Made by a program: the position numbers and the translations under genes. Below the pieces are notes generated by a model. It saw only the letters and a program-made list of their open reading frames with translations. It did no database searches and was not told the origin of the DNA. Positions 41,357 to 48,777 of a stretch of DNA of 51,199 nt are shown one piece after another (the first letter of the stretch is position 1; each line of letters starts with the position of its first letter). The DNA is taken from NCBI GenBank assembly GCA_023428785.1, contig JAEYWU010000115.1:1-51199 (forward strand), in the 5' to 3' direction. Source of the stretch: Pseudomonadota bacterium (GTDB lineage: Bacteria > Pseudomonadota > Alphaproteobacteria > Caulobacterales > Caulobacteraceae).

Positions 41357-41686
41357 ATGAACACGAGAACCGCCAAATTCGCGATCGGCCAGCTGGTCAG
41401 GCATCGGACCTATCCGGTCCGGGGCGTGGTCATCGACGTCGACGCAGAGTTCGCCCAAGGCGACGGGTGGTGGGCCGCGATTCCCGAAGATGAGCGGCCG
41501 GACCGTCATCAGCCTTTCTACCGCGTCCTGGCCGAGGGGATGGAGGACGATGAGGCCGCCTATGTTTCGGAGGCCAATCTGCTGGCCGACGCCAGTGGTG
41601 AGCCGATCCGAAATCCCGAGGCCGACCGGGTCTTCGCCGGCTTCAAGGACGGCCGATACCGGGTCCAGCCGCTGGTGGTGAACTAG
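41357..41686 (+). CDS. hspQ: Heat-shock protein HspQ
   Basis: A 109-aa HspQ (YccV-like) protein. The family blocks are AKFAIGQLVRHRTYPVRGVVIDVDAEF, WWAAIPEDERPDRHQPFYRVLAE and AAYVSEANL. In enterobacteria HspQ binds hemimethylated DNA near oriC and acts as a Lon substrate and activator; in Caulobacter relatives the role is less clear. The ATG has no strong ribosome-binding site. No heat-shock (RpoH-type) promoter was recognised in the 86 bp shared with the divergent ppx gene. Confidence 0.92.
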   Translation: MNTRTAKFAIGQLVRHRTYPVRGVVIDVDAEFAQGDGWWAAIPEDERPDRHQPFYRVLAEGMEDDEAAYVSEANLLADASGEPIRNPEADRVFAGFKDGRYRVQPLVVN

Positions 41687-41749
41687 GGCGACCCTACCGG
41701 AACCGCCGCTCGCGCATTACAGTGGAGCGAACCCTGAGCGGAGGCCGTC

Positions 41750-42625
41750 ATGTCCGACTTCGAACACGTCTTCACCGAACCCCCGCCGGGGGCCGCGGCC
41801 GACTGGACGATTCCGCAGGACTGGGCGTCCTACACCGAGGTCGAGCACCAGACCTGGGACACGCTCTATGCGCGGCAAATGAAGATCCTGCCGGGGCGGG
41901 CGGCCGAGGTGTTCTTCGACGGGCTCAAAGCGCTGGACCTGAATACGGGCGGGATCCCCGACTTCGAGGTGATGAACCCCAAGCTCCAGGCGTTGACGGG
42001 CTGGACGGTTGTCTGCGTGCCGGGACTGGTGCCGGACGAGGTCTTCTTCGACCATCTGGCGAACCGGCGCTTCCCGTCGGGCCAGTTCATCCGGCGGCCG
42101 GACCAACTGGACTATCTGCAGGAGCCGGACATCTTCCACGATGTGTTCGGGCATGTTCCGATGCTGAGCAATCCGGATTTCGCCGACTACATGGAAGCCT
42201 ACGGCAAGGGTGGGCAGCGGGCGGCTTCGCTCGGGATGCTCCAGAACCTGGCCCGGCTCTACTGGTACACGGTGGAGTTCGGACTGATGCGTCAGGACGA
42301 CGATCTCCGCATCTATGGGGCGGGGATCGTGTCATCGGCGACCGAGAGCGTGTTCTCGCTGGAAGACCCGTCGCCGAACCGGATCGGCTTTGATCTGGAG
42401 CGGGTGATGAAGACCCTCTACCGGATCGACGACTTCCAGCAGGTCTATTTCGTGATCGACTCGATCGAGCAGCTGAAGCGCGAGACGCTGAAGGATTTTG
42501 GGCCGATCTATGAGCGTTTGAAGGGGGCGGAGGACATCGTGATCGATACGATCCTGCCTACCGATGTGGTCTTCACCGACGGCACCCAGGCCTATGCGAA
42601 CAAGGGCGGGCGGTTCGCGGCCTGA
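41750..42625 (+). CDS. phhA: Phenylalanine 4-monooxygenase
   Basis: A 291-aa aromatic amino-acid hydroxylase that turns phenylalanine into tyrosine using tetrahydropterin and O2. The iron triad is His130, His135 (PDIFHDVFGHVPML) and Glu176 (YTVEFGL). It has only the catalytic domain, as is normal in bacteria, without the regulatory ACT domain of animals. GGAGG lies about 6 bp before the ATG. There is no pterin dehydratase (phhB) or Lrp-type regulator next to it. It ends 269 bp before the convergent ast operon. Confidence 0.96.
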   Translation: MSDFEHVFTEPPPGAAADWTIPQDWASYTEVEHQTWDTLYARQMKILPGRAAEVFFDGLKALDLNTGGIPDFEVMNPKLQALTGWTVVCVPGLVPDEVFFDHLANRRFPSGQFIRRPDQLDYLQEPDIFHDVFGHVPMLSNPDFADYMEAYGKGGQRAASLGMLQNLARLYWYTVEFGLMRQDDDLRIYGAGIVSSATESVFSLEDPSPNRIGFDLERVMKTLYRIDDFQQVYFVIDSIEQLKRETLKDFGPIYERLKGAEDIVIDTILPTDVVFTDGTQAYANKGGRFAA

Positions 42626-42894
42626 ACGGGTCGGATTTCCCCATTTCCGCCGCCGCCAAAACATACTGCCAGGGCGCCAAACCCTGCCATCGCGCCAGGT
42701 CGTCTTGTTGTAAATCAACGGGATGAGGGCCGAGCCGGCTGACGACCCTGCCAGATTATGCGAAATCGCGCCACGCTGAACACTCGTACTTCGGGGCGGC
42801 GGTGCGACGATCGGGAGGAGTTTCATGCCTCAAGTTTGCGGGCATGGCGGCCGGCGGGGAGAAACCGCGGCTCATCGTCTGTCTCGTCAGCGAA
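42626..42894. other. Convergent intergenic region, 269 bp
   Basis: The gap between phhA and the end of the ast operon. It holds a possible stem CAGGG/CCCTG with a CGCCAAA loop at about 42670-42686, a dyad GTTG-TAAAT-CAAC at 42707-42719, and a good Shine-Dalgarno sequence GGGAGGAG at 42813-42820 followed by an ATG at 42825 that opens a 31-codon frame to 42920. Whether that frame is translated is unknown. Confidence 0.45.
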
Positions 42895-43425
42895 TTACAG
42901 GGACTTGGTCATCCGGATAAGGGGGACGGGGGCGCCGCCCCGGTCGTCCTCGAAGCGCTCGATCTCCTGGTAGCCGGCCGCCCGGTAGAGAGGTTCGCCG
43001 CCGAGGGTGGCGACCAGTTCGGCGCGGTCGAAACCGGCAGCGCGCGCCTCGGCCTCGCAAAGATCAAGGATCAGGCGGCCGACGCCCCGTCGCAGGAACT
43101 CGGGCGCCGTGTACATGGCGCGGATTCGGGCGGCGTCGACGCCGGGGATGAGTTTCGCGGGTTGGCGCCCGGGCGTGTGGTCGCCCCCGTAGGTAGTGAT
43201 GCGCCCGCTCCAGCCGCCGCAACCGGCGAGGACGCCGCCTTCCTCGACAATCAGATAGGTACGGTCGGCGATCAGTTGGCTGTCGATGCCCATGAGGACG
43301 CGGCTGGCGGCGATCTGGTCCGGCGTCAGGAAGGCGGCCAACGGGCCCGAGATGGAACGGTCCATAAGAGCGACGAGCACGGGGATGTCGGTCTCGGTCG
43401 CGTGGCGGTGGGTGAAGCCGGTCAC
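42895..43425 (-). CDS. GNAT-family N-acetyltransferase
   Basis: A 176-aa GNAT-fold acetyltransferase. The acetyl-CoA site is visible in YTAPEFLRRGVGRLILDL (the R-x-x-G-x-G-type loop) and the family end in ELVATLGGEPLYRAAGYQEIERF. It overlaps astB by 4 bp (ATGA), so it is the last gene of the ast operon. Its acceptor is unknown; acting on an amino group of a pathway intermediate or on an unrelated amine are both possible. It has no signal peptide. Confidence 0.87.
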   Translation of the reverse strand: MTGFTHRHATETDIPVLVALMDRSISGPLAAFLTPDQIAASRVLMGIDSQLIADRTYLIVEEGGVLAGCGGWSGRITTYGGDHTPGRQPAKLIPGVDAARIRAMYTAPEFLRRGVGRLILDLCEAEARAAGFDRAELVATLGGEPLYRAAGYQEIERFEDDRGGAPVPLIRMTKSL

Positions 43426-44762
43426 GTCCGCTGGAAGTCGTAGAAGTCCGAGCCGAGGGCCAGGATCGAGGTCAGTTCGTCCAGGGCGCCGTGAGTCTCC
43501 AGCAGGAGGGCGGGGTCGGCGAGGTCGGACGGCAGGAGGCGGTCGCGGTACCAGTGGCTGGCCCAGACGGTGAGGGCGGCGTGCAGACCCTCGTCGAGCC
43601 GCTGGGCCGGATTGGCGGCGTCGAGTTCGTCGGGCGTCAGGACCACGCGCAGGCGCAGACAGGCGGGGCCGCCGCCGTTCCGCATGGACTGGCGAACATC
43701 GACATAGTCGACGCGGCCGATCGGCCCGTTGGAGGCGGCGAGCGCCTGGGCGGCCGCGTGGGCGCGAGCATTGTCCTCGGTCTCGGTGGGGGCGAGCAGG
43801 ACGAGGCGATCCTCGCCGGGCAGGACGAGCAGCTGGCTGTTGAAGAGGTAGGACTTCACTGCGTCCTGGAGCGGCAGGTCGGCCGAGGCGATCTCGAGGA
43901 AGACCGGCTCGAACAGGCCGTCGGCAGCGCGGCGGATCGCGTCGAGGGTGGCCTGTTTGTCTTCAAAGGCGGTCTCGTGGAACAGCAGGGCCTCGCGCGT
44001 GCCGACGCAGACCACATCGTTGTGGACGGCCCCGCCTAGGAGGGCGGCTTTGCCCGGACGGGCGAGGACCGCGCGACCGGCGCCGTGGCGGCGGGCGATG
44101 GCCTCTGAGGCCTGCAGGGTCTGGCGGGCGGGGAAGTCGGCGCTCGGCCAGTGTTCGAAGGCGTCCTTGCCCCAGACCAGGAGGTTCACCCCGGCCTCGC
44201 CGTGCTCGGCGCAGAGGCGGACGTGGTTGGCGGCGCCTTCGTCCGACAGATGGCCAACGGCGGGCAGGGGGTCGTGGACGGCGAACCGGTCCGGGTCGGG
44301 GAAGAGGGCCCTGAGCGCGCGCGTGGTCTGCTCAGCCTCGATGGAGCGATGCAGGTTCGAGACGAGGTTGGCGGGGGTGAAATGGACGCGGCCGTCGGCG
44401 GCGTCTGCGCTGGGCGTCACCGTCGCGGCGTTGGCGGCCCACATGGCGGAAGCCGACGAGGCGGCGGCGGCGAAGGACGGGGCGTCCTTCCAGGCGCGCT
44501 CGATGACCTGACCGTCCGAGCCCGAGAAGCCGAGCGAGCGCAGCCAGCCGACATGCGGGCGTTCGTGCGGGGGCAGAACGAACTGGGGCACGCCGAGATC
44601 GGCGAGGCGCTTCATCTTGGCCAGACCCTGAAGCACGCCGCCGCGCGGATCGGAGGCCTCTCCCGCGTTCAGGGCGCTGGCGATATTGCCCGGCGACAGG
44701 CCGCCGTAGCTGTGGGTCGGCCCGACGAGGCCGTCGCAGTTGGCTTCGAAGGCGAGGGTCAT
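43422..44762 (-). CDS. astB: N-succinylarginine dihydrolase
   Basis: A 446-aa guanidino-modifying enzyme that converts succinylarginine to succinylornithine with release of 2 NH3 and CO2. It has VGPTHSYGGLSPGN near the start, a GGAVHNDVVCVG block with the active His and MRNGGGPACLRLRV with the catalytic Cys. The start MTLAFEANCDG is the one 53 codons into a longer frame, which overlaps a small gene and has no homologous N-terminus. The gene is third of the enzymes in the order astA-astD-astB on this strand. Confidence 0.94.
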   Translation of the reverse strand: MTLAFEANCDGLVGPTHSYGGLSPGNIASALNAGEASDPRGGVLQGLAKMKRLADLGVPQFVLPPHERPHVGWLRSLGFSGSDGQVIERAWKDAPSFAAAASSASAMWAANAATVTPSADAADGRVHFTPANLVSNLHRSIEAEQTTRALRALFPDPDRFAVHDPLPAVGHLSDEGAANHVRLCAEHGEAGVNLLVWGKDAFEHWPSADFPARQTLQASEAIARRHGAGRAVLARPGKAALLGGAVHNDVVCVGTREALLFHETAFEDKQATLDAIRRAADGLFEPVFLEIASADLPLQDAVKSYLFNSQLLVLPGEDRLVLLAPTETEDNARAHAAAQALAASNGPIGRVDYVDVRQSMRNGGGPACLRLRVVLTPDELDAANPAQRLDEGLHAALTVWASHWYRDRLLPSDLADPALLLETHGALDELTSILALGSDFYDFQRT

Positions 44763-44766
44763 GGGG

Positions 44767-45066
44767 TTAGGGCCTGTGGGCAAACTCAATCCAGTCCGTA
44801 AGCGGGGGATCATAGACGTTCCAGAGTTGCCCCGGCGCCAAGCAAAGCTCGTCGATTGTCCTTGCGTCCACCGGATGCACCAGCTCGGCGGCATATATCG
44901 GCGGCGCACGGTTTCCATGCCCGTAAAGGGGTCGAGTCACTTCGAGAGCGAACTTGGCAGCCTCAATCGCCTTCTGAAAGTCATCGAGCGCCACGATAAA
45001 GAGGAACGGCCGAAGTTCCCCGCGGCCAGCTTCCACTTCAATCCTAACTGCCCACCCAGCACTCAT
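44767..45066 (-). CDS. Small hypothetical protein inside ast operon
   Basis: A 99-aa protein starting immediately after the astD stop (TGA then ATG) and ending 4 bp before astB, so it is wedged between two ast genes with tight spacing. Composition is less GC-rich than its neighbours. Features: central segment FLFIVALDDFQKAIEAAKFALEV (probably a helix) and a C-terminal WNVYDPPLTDW. No family is recognised. Not present between astD and astB in better-known operons, which suggests an insertion that kept the operon intact. Confidence 0.6.
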   Translation of the reverse strand: MSAGWAVRIEVEAGRGELRPFLFIVALDDFQKAIEAAKFALEVTRPLYGHGNRAPPIYAAELVHPVDARTIDELCLAPGQLWNVYDPPLTDWIEFAHRP

Positions 45067-46485
45067 TCAGCCACGCAACCCCTTGATCTCGCTCTCGATG
45101 TTTCGAACCGCCTCCGCCTCGAAGCTGGCGACCGGATAGGCGCAGTAGTCGGCGGCGTAATACGCCGAGGGCCGGTGGTTGCCGGAGGCGCCGAGGCCGC
45201 CGAAGGGCATGTCGCCCGCCGCGCCCGTGGTCGGGCGGTTGAAGTTCACGACGCCGGCGCGGATGCGCTGGATGAACCGGTCCCAGGTCTTCGGATCGTC
45301 TGAGACGAGACCGGCGGACAGGCCGTAGCGGGTCGCGTTGGCGGCCTTGACGGCGTCTTCGAAGGTCGGGACGCGGATAACCGACAGGAAGGGGGCGAAA
45401 ATCTCCTCGTCGGGTACGTCGACGCCGGTGACGTCGATGATGGCCGGGCTGACGAAGGCGTCGGAGAGGCCCTCGATCTTTTCGGCGGCGCGGATGACGC
45501 GGGCGCCCTGTTGGATACGCTGCTGCAGGGCGTGGCGGGCCTGGTCGGCGGCACGGGCGGAGATGAGGGGGCCGCCGAAGGGCTCGGGCGTGCTGTTCCA
45601 GGCCGCATAGGTCAGGCGTCCGGCGATGGCGTCGACGGCTTCGACGATGGCGTCGCCCTGGGGGCCCTCGGGCACGATCAGGCGGCGCGCGCAGGAGCAG
45701 CGCTGGCCCGTGGTGACGAAGGCGGACATGGCCACGATGCCGGCGACGGCTTCGGCGTCGGCGGCGTCCCAGACGACGAGCGGATTATTGCCGCCCAGCT
45801 CCAGCGCCAGGATCACATGCGGGTCGTCGGCGAATTTGCGCCGGAAGTGGGCGCCGGCCGCGCCCGAGCCGGTGAACATCAGGGCGTCGATGGGCTGATC
45901 GAGCAGGGCGGCGCCGACGTCGCGGCCGCCCTGGACGACATTGACCACGCCCTCGGGCAGGTCGGCCTCGGCGAAGCATTCGGCCATCAGCTGGCCGGTC
46001 AGGGGCGCTTCTTCCGACGGCTTGAAGACCACGGTGTCGCCGGCCAGCAGGGCGGGGACGATGTGGCCATTGGGCAGATGGCCGGGGAAGTTGAACGGGC
46101 CGAGCACGGCGGCGACGCCGTGGGGCCGGTGGCGCAGGACGGCGCGGCCGAAGCCGGTCGCGCTCTCGCGCTCGCCGGTGCGCTCGTCATAGGCGCGGAT
46201 GGAGATGTCGACCTTGCCCTGCATGGCGCCGGCCTCGGCGGTGGTCTCCCACAGGGCTTTGCCGGTCTCGCGGCTGATGGTTTCGGCGATCTGGGGCGCG
46301 CGGGCCTTGAGCACGGCCTGGTAGCGCTTGACGGCGTCGATGCGGTCCTGGCGCGGACGGTCGGCCCAGCCGTCGAAGGCAGAACGGGCGCGCGCGACAG
46401 CGCCAGTGACCTCGGCGGAGGTGGCTTCGGGGCCTTCCCAGACGGTCTCGCCGGTGGCCGGATCAATGGAGGAAAACTGGGTCAC
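45067..46485 (-). CDS. astD: Succinylglutamate-semialdehyde dehydrogenase
   Basis: A 472-aa NAD-dependent aldehyde dehydrogenase that oxidises succinylglutamate semialdehyde to succinylglutamate. ALDH motifs: LGPFNFPGHLPNGHI near 135, LELGGNNPLVV (general base Glu) near 235 and TTGQRCSCARRLIV (catalytic Cys) near 270. The GTG start at 46485 sits 7 bp after the astA stop with TGAGC before it; the longer ATG frame would overlap astA by 29 bp. Length matches AstD. Confidence 0.93.
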   Translation of the reverse strand: MTQFSSIDPATGETVWEGPEATSAEVTGAVARARSAFDGWADRPRQDRIDAVKRYQAVLKARAPQIAETISRETGKALWETTAEAGAMQGKVDISIRAYDERTGERESATGFGRAVLRHRPHGVAAVLGPFNFPGHLPNGHIVPALLAGDTVVFKPSEEAPLTGQLMAECFAEADLPEGVVNVVQGGRDVGAALLDQPIDALMFTGSGAAGAHFRRKFADDPHVILALELGGNNPLVVWDAADAEAVAGIVAMSAFVTTGQRCSCARRLIVPEGPQGDAIVEAVDAIAGRLTYAAWNSTPEPFGGPLISARAADQARHALQQRIQQGARVIRAAEKIEGLSDAFVSPAIIDVTGVDVPDEEIFAPFLSVIRVPTFEDAVKAANATRYGLSAGLVSDDPKTWDRFIQRIRAGVVNFNRPTTGAAGDMPFGGLGASGNHRPSAYYAADYCAYPVASFEAEAVRNIESEIKGLRG

Positions 46486-46492
46486 GTCAGGC

Positions 46493-47506
46493 TCACAGAA
46501 TGGCGCGGATGGGGTCGCCATCCCTCAGGCGCAGGGCGTCGGCGGTCTCTTGCGAGATCTCGATCCCGTCGGAAACGGGCTCGGCGATGGCGCGGGTGGC
46601 GCGGAAACCGGCGAGAGTGGTGGTCGACAGCAGATGCGGGTCGCCATCGACGTCGTTTGAGACGATGGCCTTCATCACCCGGGCCTCGCGGACGGTGCGG
46701 ATCGCGTCGCGCTGACAGGCCATGGTGGGGCCGGCGTCGAAGACATCGACCAGGCCCACCGCTTGGAAGCCTTCGCGCTCCAGCAGCTTGCGGGCGGGCC
46801 GGCCCTCGCTGAAGACCTGACCGATCGCCGCCTGGGCGTCGGGGTGCATCAGGCTCTCATAGAGGGGGTGATGGGGCGCCAGATCGAAGATGAACTGGCC
46901 GTCGCCCTTGCCGGAGAGCTCGTCGGCGGATTCGAAATCCATGCCGAAGAACTTGGAGGTGACGTGCTCCCAGAAGGGCGATTTGTTGTTCTCGTCGAAG
47001 ACCCCGCGCAGCTCGGCCAGGACCATGTTGTTGAACAGCTCGGGCCGGGTTCCGATCAGCATGTAGCGCGATCGGGCGAGCAGGGCTCCGGCGCCGCCGA
47101 CGCGCTTGTCGGCCTTGAGGAACAGGGAGCCGACCTCGGACCAGCCGCGGCACTCATTGACGAAGACCAGGGCCGGCTGGTCGTTGCGGTGCGAGCCGGC
47201 CTCTTCGGACGCGTGGTAATGCGAGAAGGTCATGCGCCGGAACGACGCGAACGGTCGCTTCAGGCCGACGGCCGCCTTCACCCCGGCGAGGCCGACGACC
47301 TGACCGGTGTCGCTCTCCTCCATCATCAGGACGTACCAGCGGTCCGTCTCGGGGAGGGTCTCGCCAAAGCTGCCGGCGGAGACCTCGAGACGCTTGCGCA
47401 GGGTCGGCTCGTCCTCGGGCAGGCTGGTGAAGCCGGGACCGGAGGCTCGGGCGAGCTCCAGCAGAGAGTCATAGTCAGCGGGACCCGCGGGGCGGACGAC
47501 GAGCAT
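46493..47506 (-). CDS. astA: Arginine N-succinyltransferase
   Basis: A 337-aa enzyme, first step of the AST arginine pathway, moving succinyl from succinyl-CoA to the alpha-amino group of arginine. Signatures: LVVRPAGPADYDSLLELA, RHNDQPALVFVNECRGWSEVGSLFL type block and LAELRGVFDENNKSPFWEHV with FFGMDF. The ATG overlaps the stop of the preceding M20 gene by one base (TGATG); a TTG one codon earlier is also possible. Only a single astA-type subunit is present. Succinyl-CoA demand ties it to the TCA cycle. Confidence 0.94.
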   Translation of the reverse strand: MLVVRPAGPADYDSLLELARASGPGFTSLPEDEPTLRKRLEVSAGSFGETLPETDRWYVLMMEESDTGQVVGLAGVKAAVGLKRPFASFRRMTFSHYHASEEAGSHRNDQPALVFVNECRGWSEVGSLFLKADKRVGGAGALLARSRYMLIGTRPELFNNMVLAELRGVFDENNKSPFWEHVTSKFFGMDFESADELSGKGDGQFIFDLAPHHPLYESLMHPDAQAAIGQVFSEGRPARKLLEREGFQAVGLVDVFDAGPTMACQRDAIRTVREARVMKAIVSNDVDGDPHLLSTTTLAGFRATRAIAEPVSDGIEISQETADALRLRDGDPIRAIL

Positions 47507-48759
47507 CAAGGGGTCTCCAGACGCAGGCGTTTCAGGGCCTGGGCGTCGATCTCGCCGGTCGCGACCTTGGCGAGGATGAGGGTCGAGAGCTGGGCGCGTT
47601 CGACGAAGCTTTCGGGCCAGGCGAACTCGGCCTCTGAATGGATGTCGCCGCCGCGCACACCCAGGGTGTCGATATTGGGCAGGCCGGCGGCGTGCAGATT
47701 GTTGCCTTCGCAGACTCCACCGGACGGCTTCCAGCCAATGGACTGGCCGAGCAACTGGCCGGCTTGGGTCACGGCGCTCATCAGGGCCTGCTGCGAGGCG
47801 TCGATCGGCTTGGGCGGGCGAGTGAAGCCGCCGTGGAGATGCAGGGAAAGGCCCTCGAATGGAGGCGTCAGCATGATCTCGGCGACGGCGGCCTCGACCC
47901 AGTCGGCCGAAGCCTTGTCCGGAACCCGCGCGTTGAAGCGGACCACCGCGACCTCGGGCACCACGTTGAGGGGCGCGCCGCCGGCGATGCGGGCGACATT
48001 GACGGTCACGCCCTCGCGCTGGCCGTTCAGGGCGTGGAGCGCCCAGCCGATCTTTGCGGCGCCGGCGATGGCGTTCCTGCCCTCGTCGAAAGCGCGGCCC
48101 GCGTGGGCGGCCTTGCCGTGGACCACCAGGTGCCAGTTGGCGGAGCCCTTGCGCGAGGAGGCGAGCGAGCCGTCGGGCATGGCCGGCTCATAGGTCAGGC
48201 CCAGATGCCCGCGCGCGCCGAGCTCGGCCAGGATGGGACCCGAGGCCAGCGAGCCAATCTCCTCGTCTGGAGACAGCAGGACCGACCAGCCGACCGATTC
48301 GCGGGCGGGATGGGTCTCGAACGCCTCGAGCGCGGCCAGGATGACGCTGATGCCGCCCTTCATGTCGGCGATGCCGGGCCCGTGCAAGGCGCCGTCGGCG
48401 CGGCGATTGACGGTCTGGAACGGGCTGGAGGCCGGATAGACGGTGTCGTAGTGGCCGGTCATGACGACCTGGGTCGGGGCGTCGGGCCGCATCGTCAGCC
48501 TGAGCGCCGGCGGGTGAGGCTGTTTGCGCACCAGGCCGTCATCGCCGACCACGGAGCTGTCGGCCAGGGCGACGCGCTCGACCGTGCAGGGCAGGGTGCG
48601 GGCGGCCTCGACGGCGAGCACCTCGAGTTGTTCGGTCAGGCCCTCGATATTGCGGCTGCCGGAATTGATCGAGCACCAGGCGACGGCCCGGTCGATGATC
48701 TCTCCCTCACGTTCCGCGACGTGATCGAGCGCCTTCCGGTCTTGCGCCAGAATTTGCAT
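47506..48759 (-). CDS. M20-family metallohydrolase, probable ast-pathway deacylase
   Basis: A 417-aa M20 (ArgE/DapE/CPG2-type) di-zinc hydrolase. Metal ligands: GHYDTVY (His, Asp), the bridging Asp in GIADMKGG, SPDEEIGS (Glu) and the late His in HSEAEF. A dimerisation lid (about 195-310) contains GSANWHLVVHGKAAHAG. It is first in the ast operon, overlapping astA by one base. No AstE is present in this cluster, so this enzyme may release succinate from succinylglutamate; that is inference from context. A CPG2-like general carboxypeptidase is the alternative. Confidence 0.85.
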   Translation of the reverse strand: MQILAQDRKALDHVAEREGEIIDRAVAWCSINSGSRNIEGLTEQLEVLAVEAARTLPCTVERVALADSSVVGDDGLVRKQPHPPALRLTMRPDAPTQVVMTGHYDTVYPASSPFQTVNRRADGALHGPGIADMKGGISVILAALEAFETHPARESVGWSVLLSPDEEIGSLASGPILAELGARGHLGLTYEPAMPDGSLASSRKGSANWHLVVHGKAAHAGRAFDEGRNAIAGAAKIGWALHALNGQREGVTVNVARIAGGAPLNVVPEVAVVRFNARVPDKASADWVEAAVAEIMLTPPFEGLSLHLHGGFTRPPKPIDASQQALMSAVTQAGQLLGQSIGWKPSGGVCEGNNLHAAGLPNIDTLGVRGGDIHSEAEFAWPESFVERAQLSTLILAKVATGEIDAQALKRLRLETP

Positions 48760-48777
48760 AGGCGGGGTGTAGCTCGC

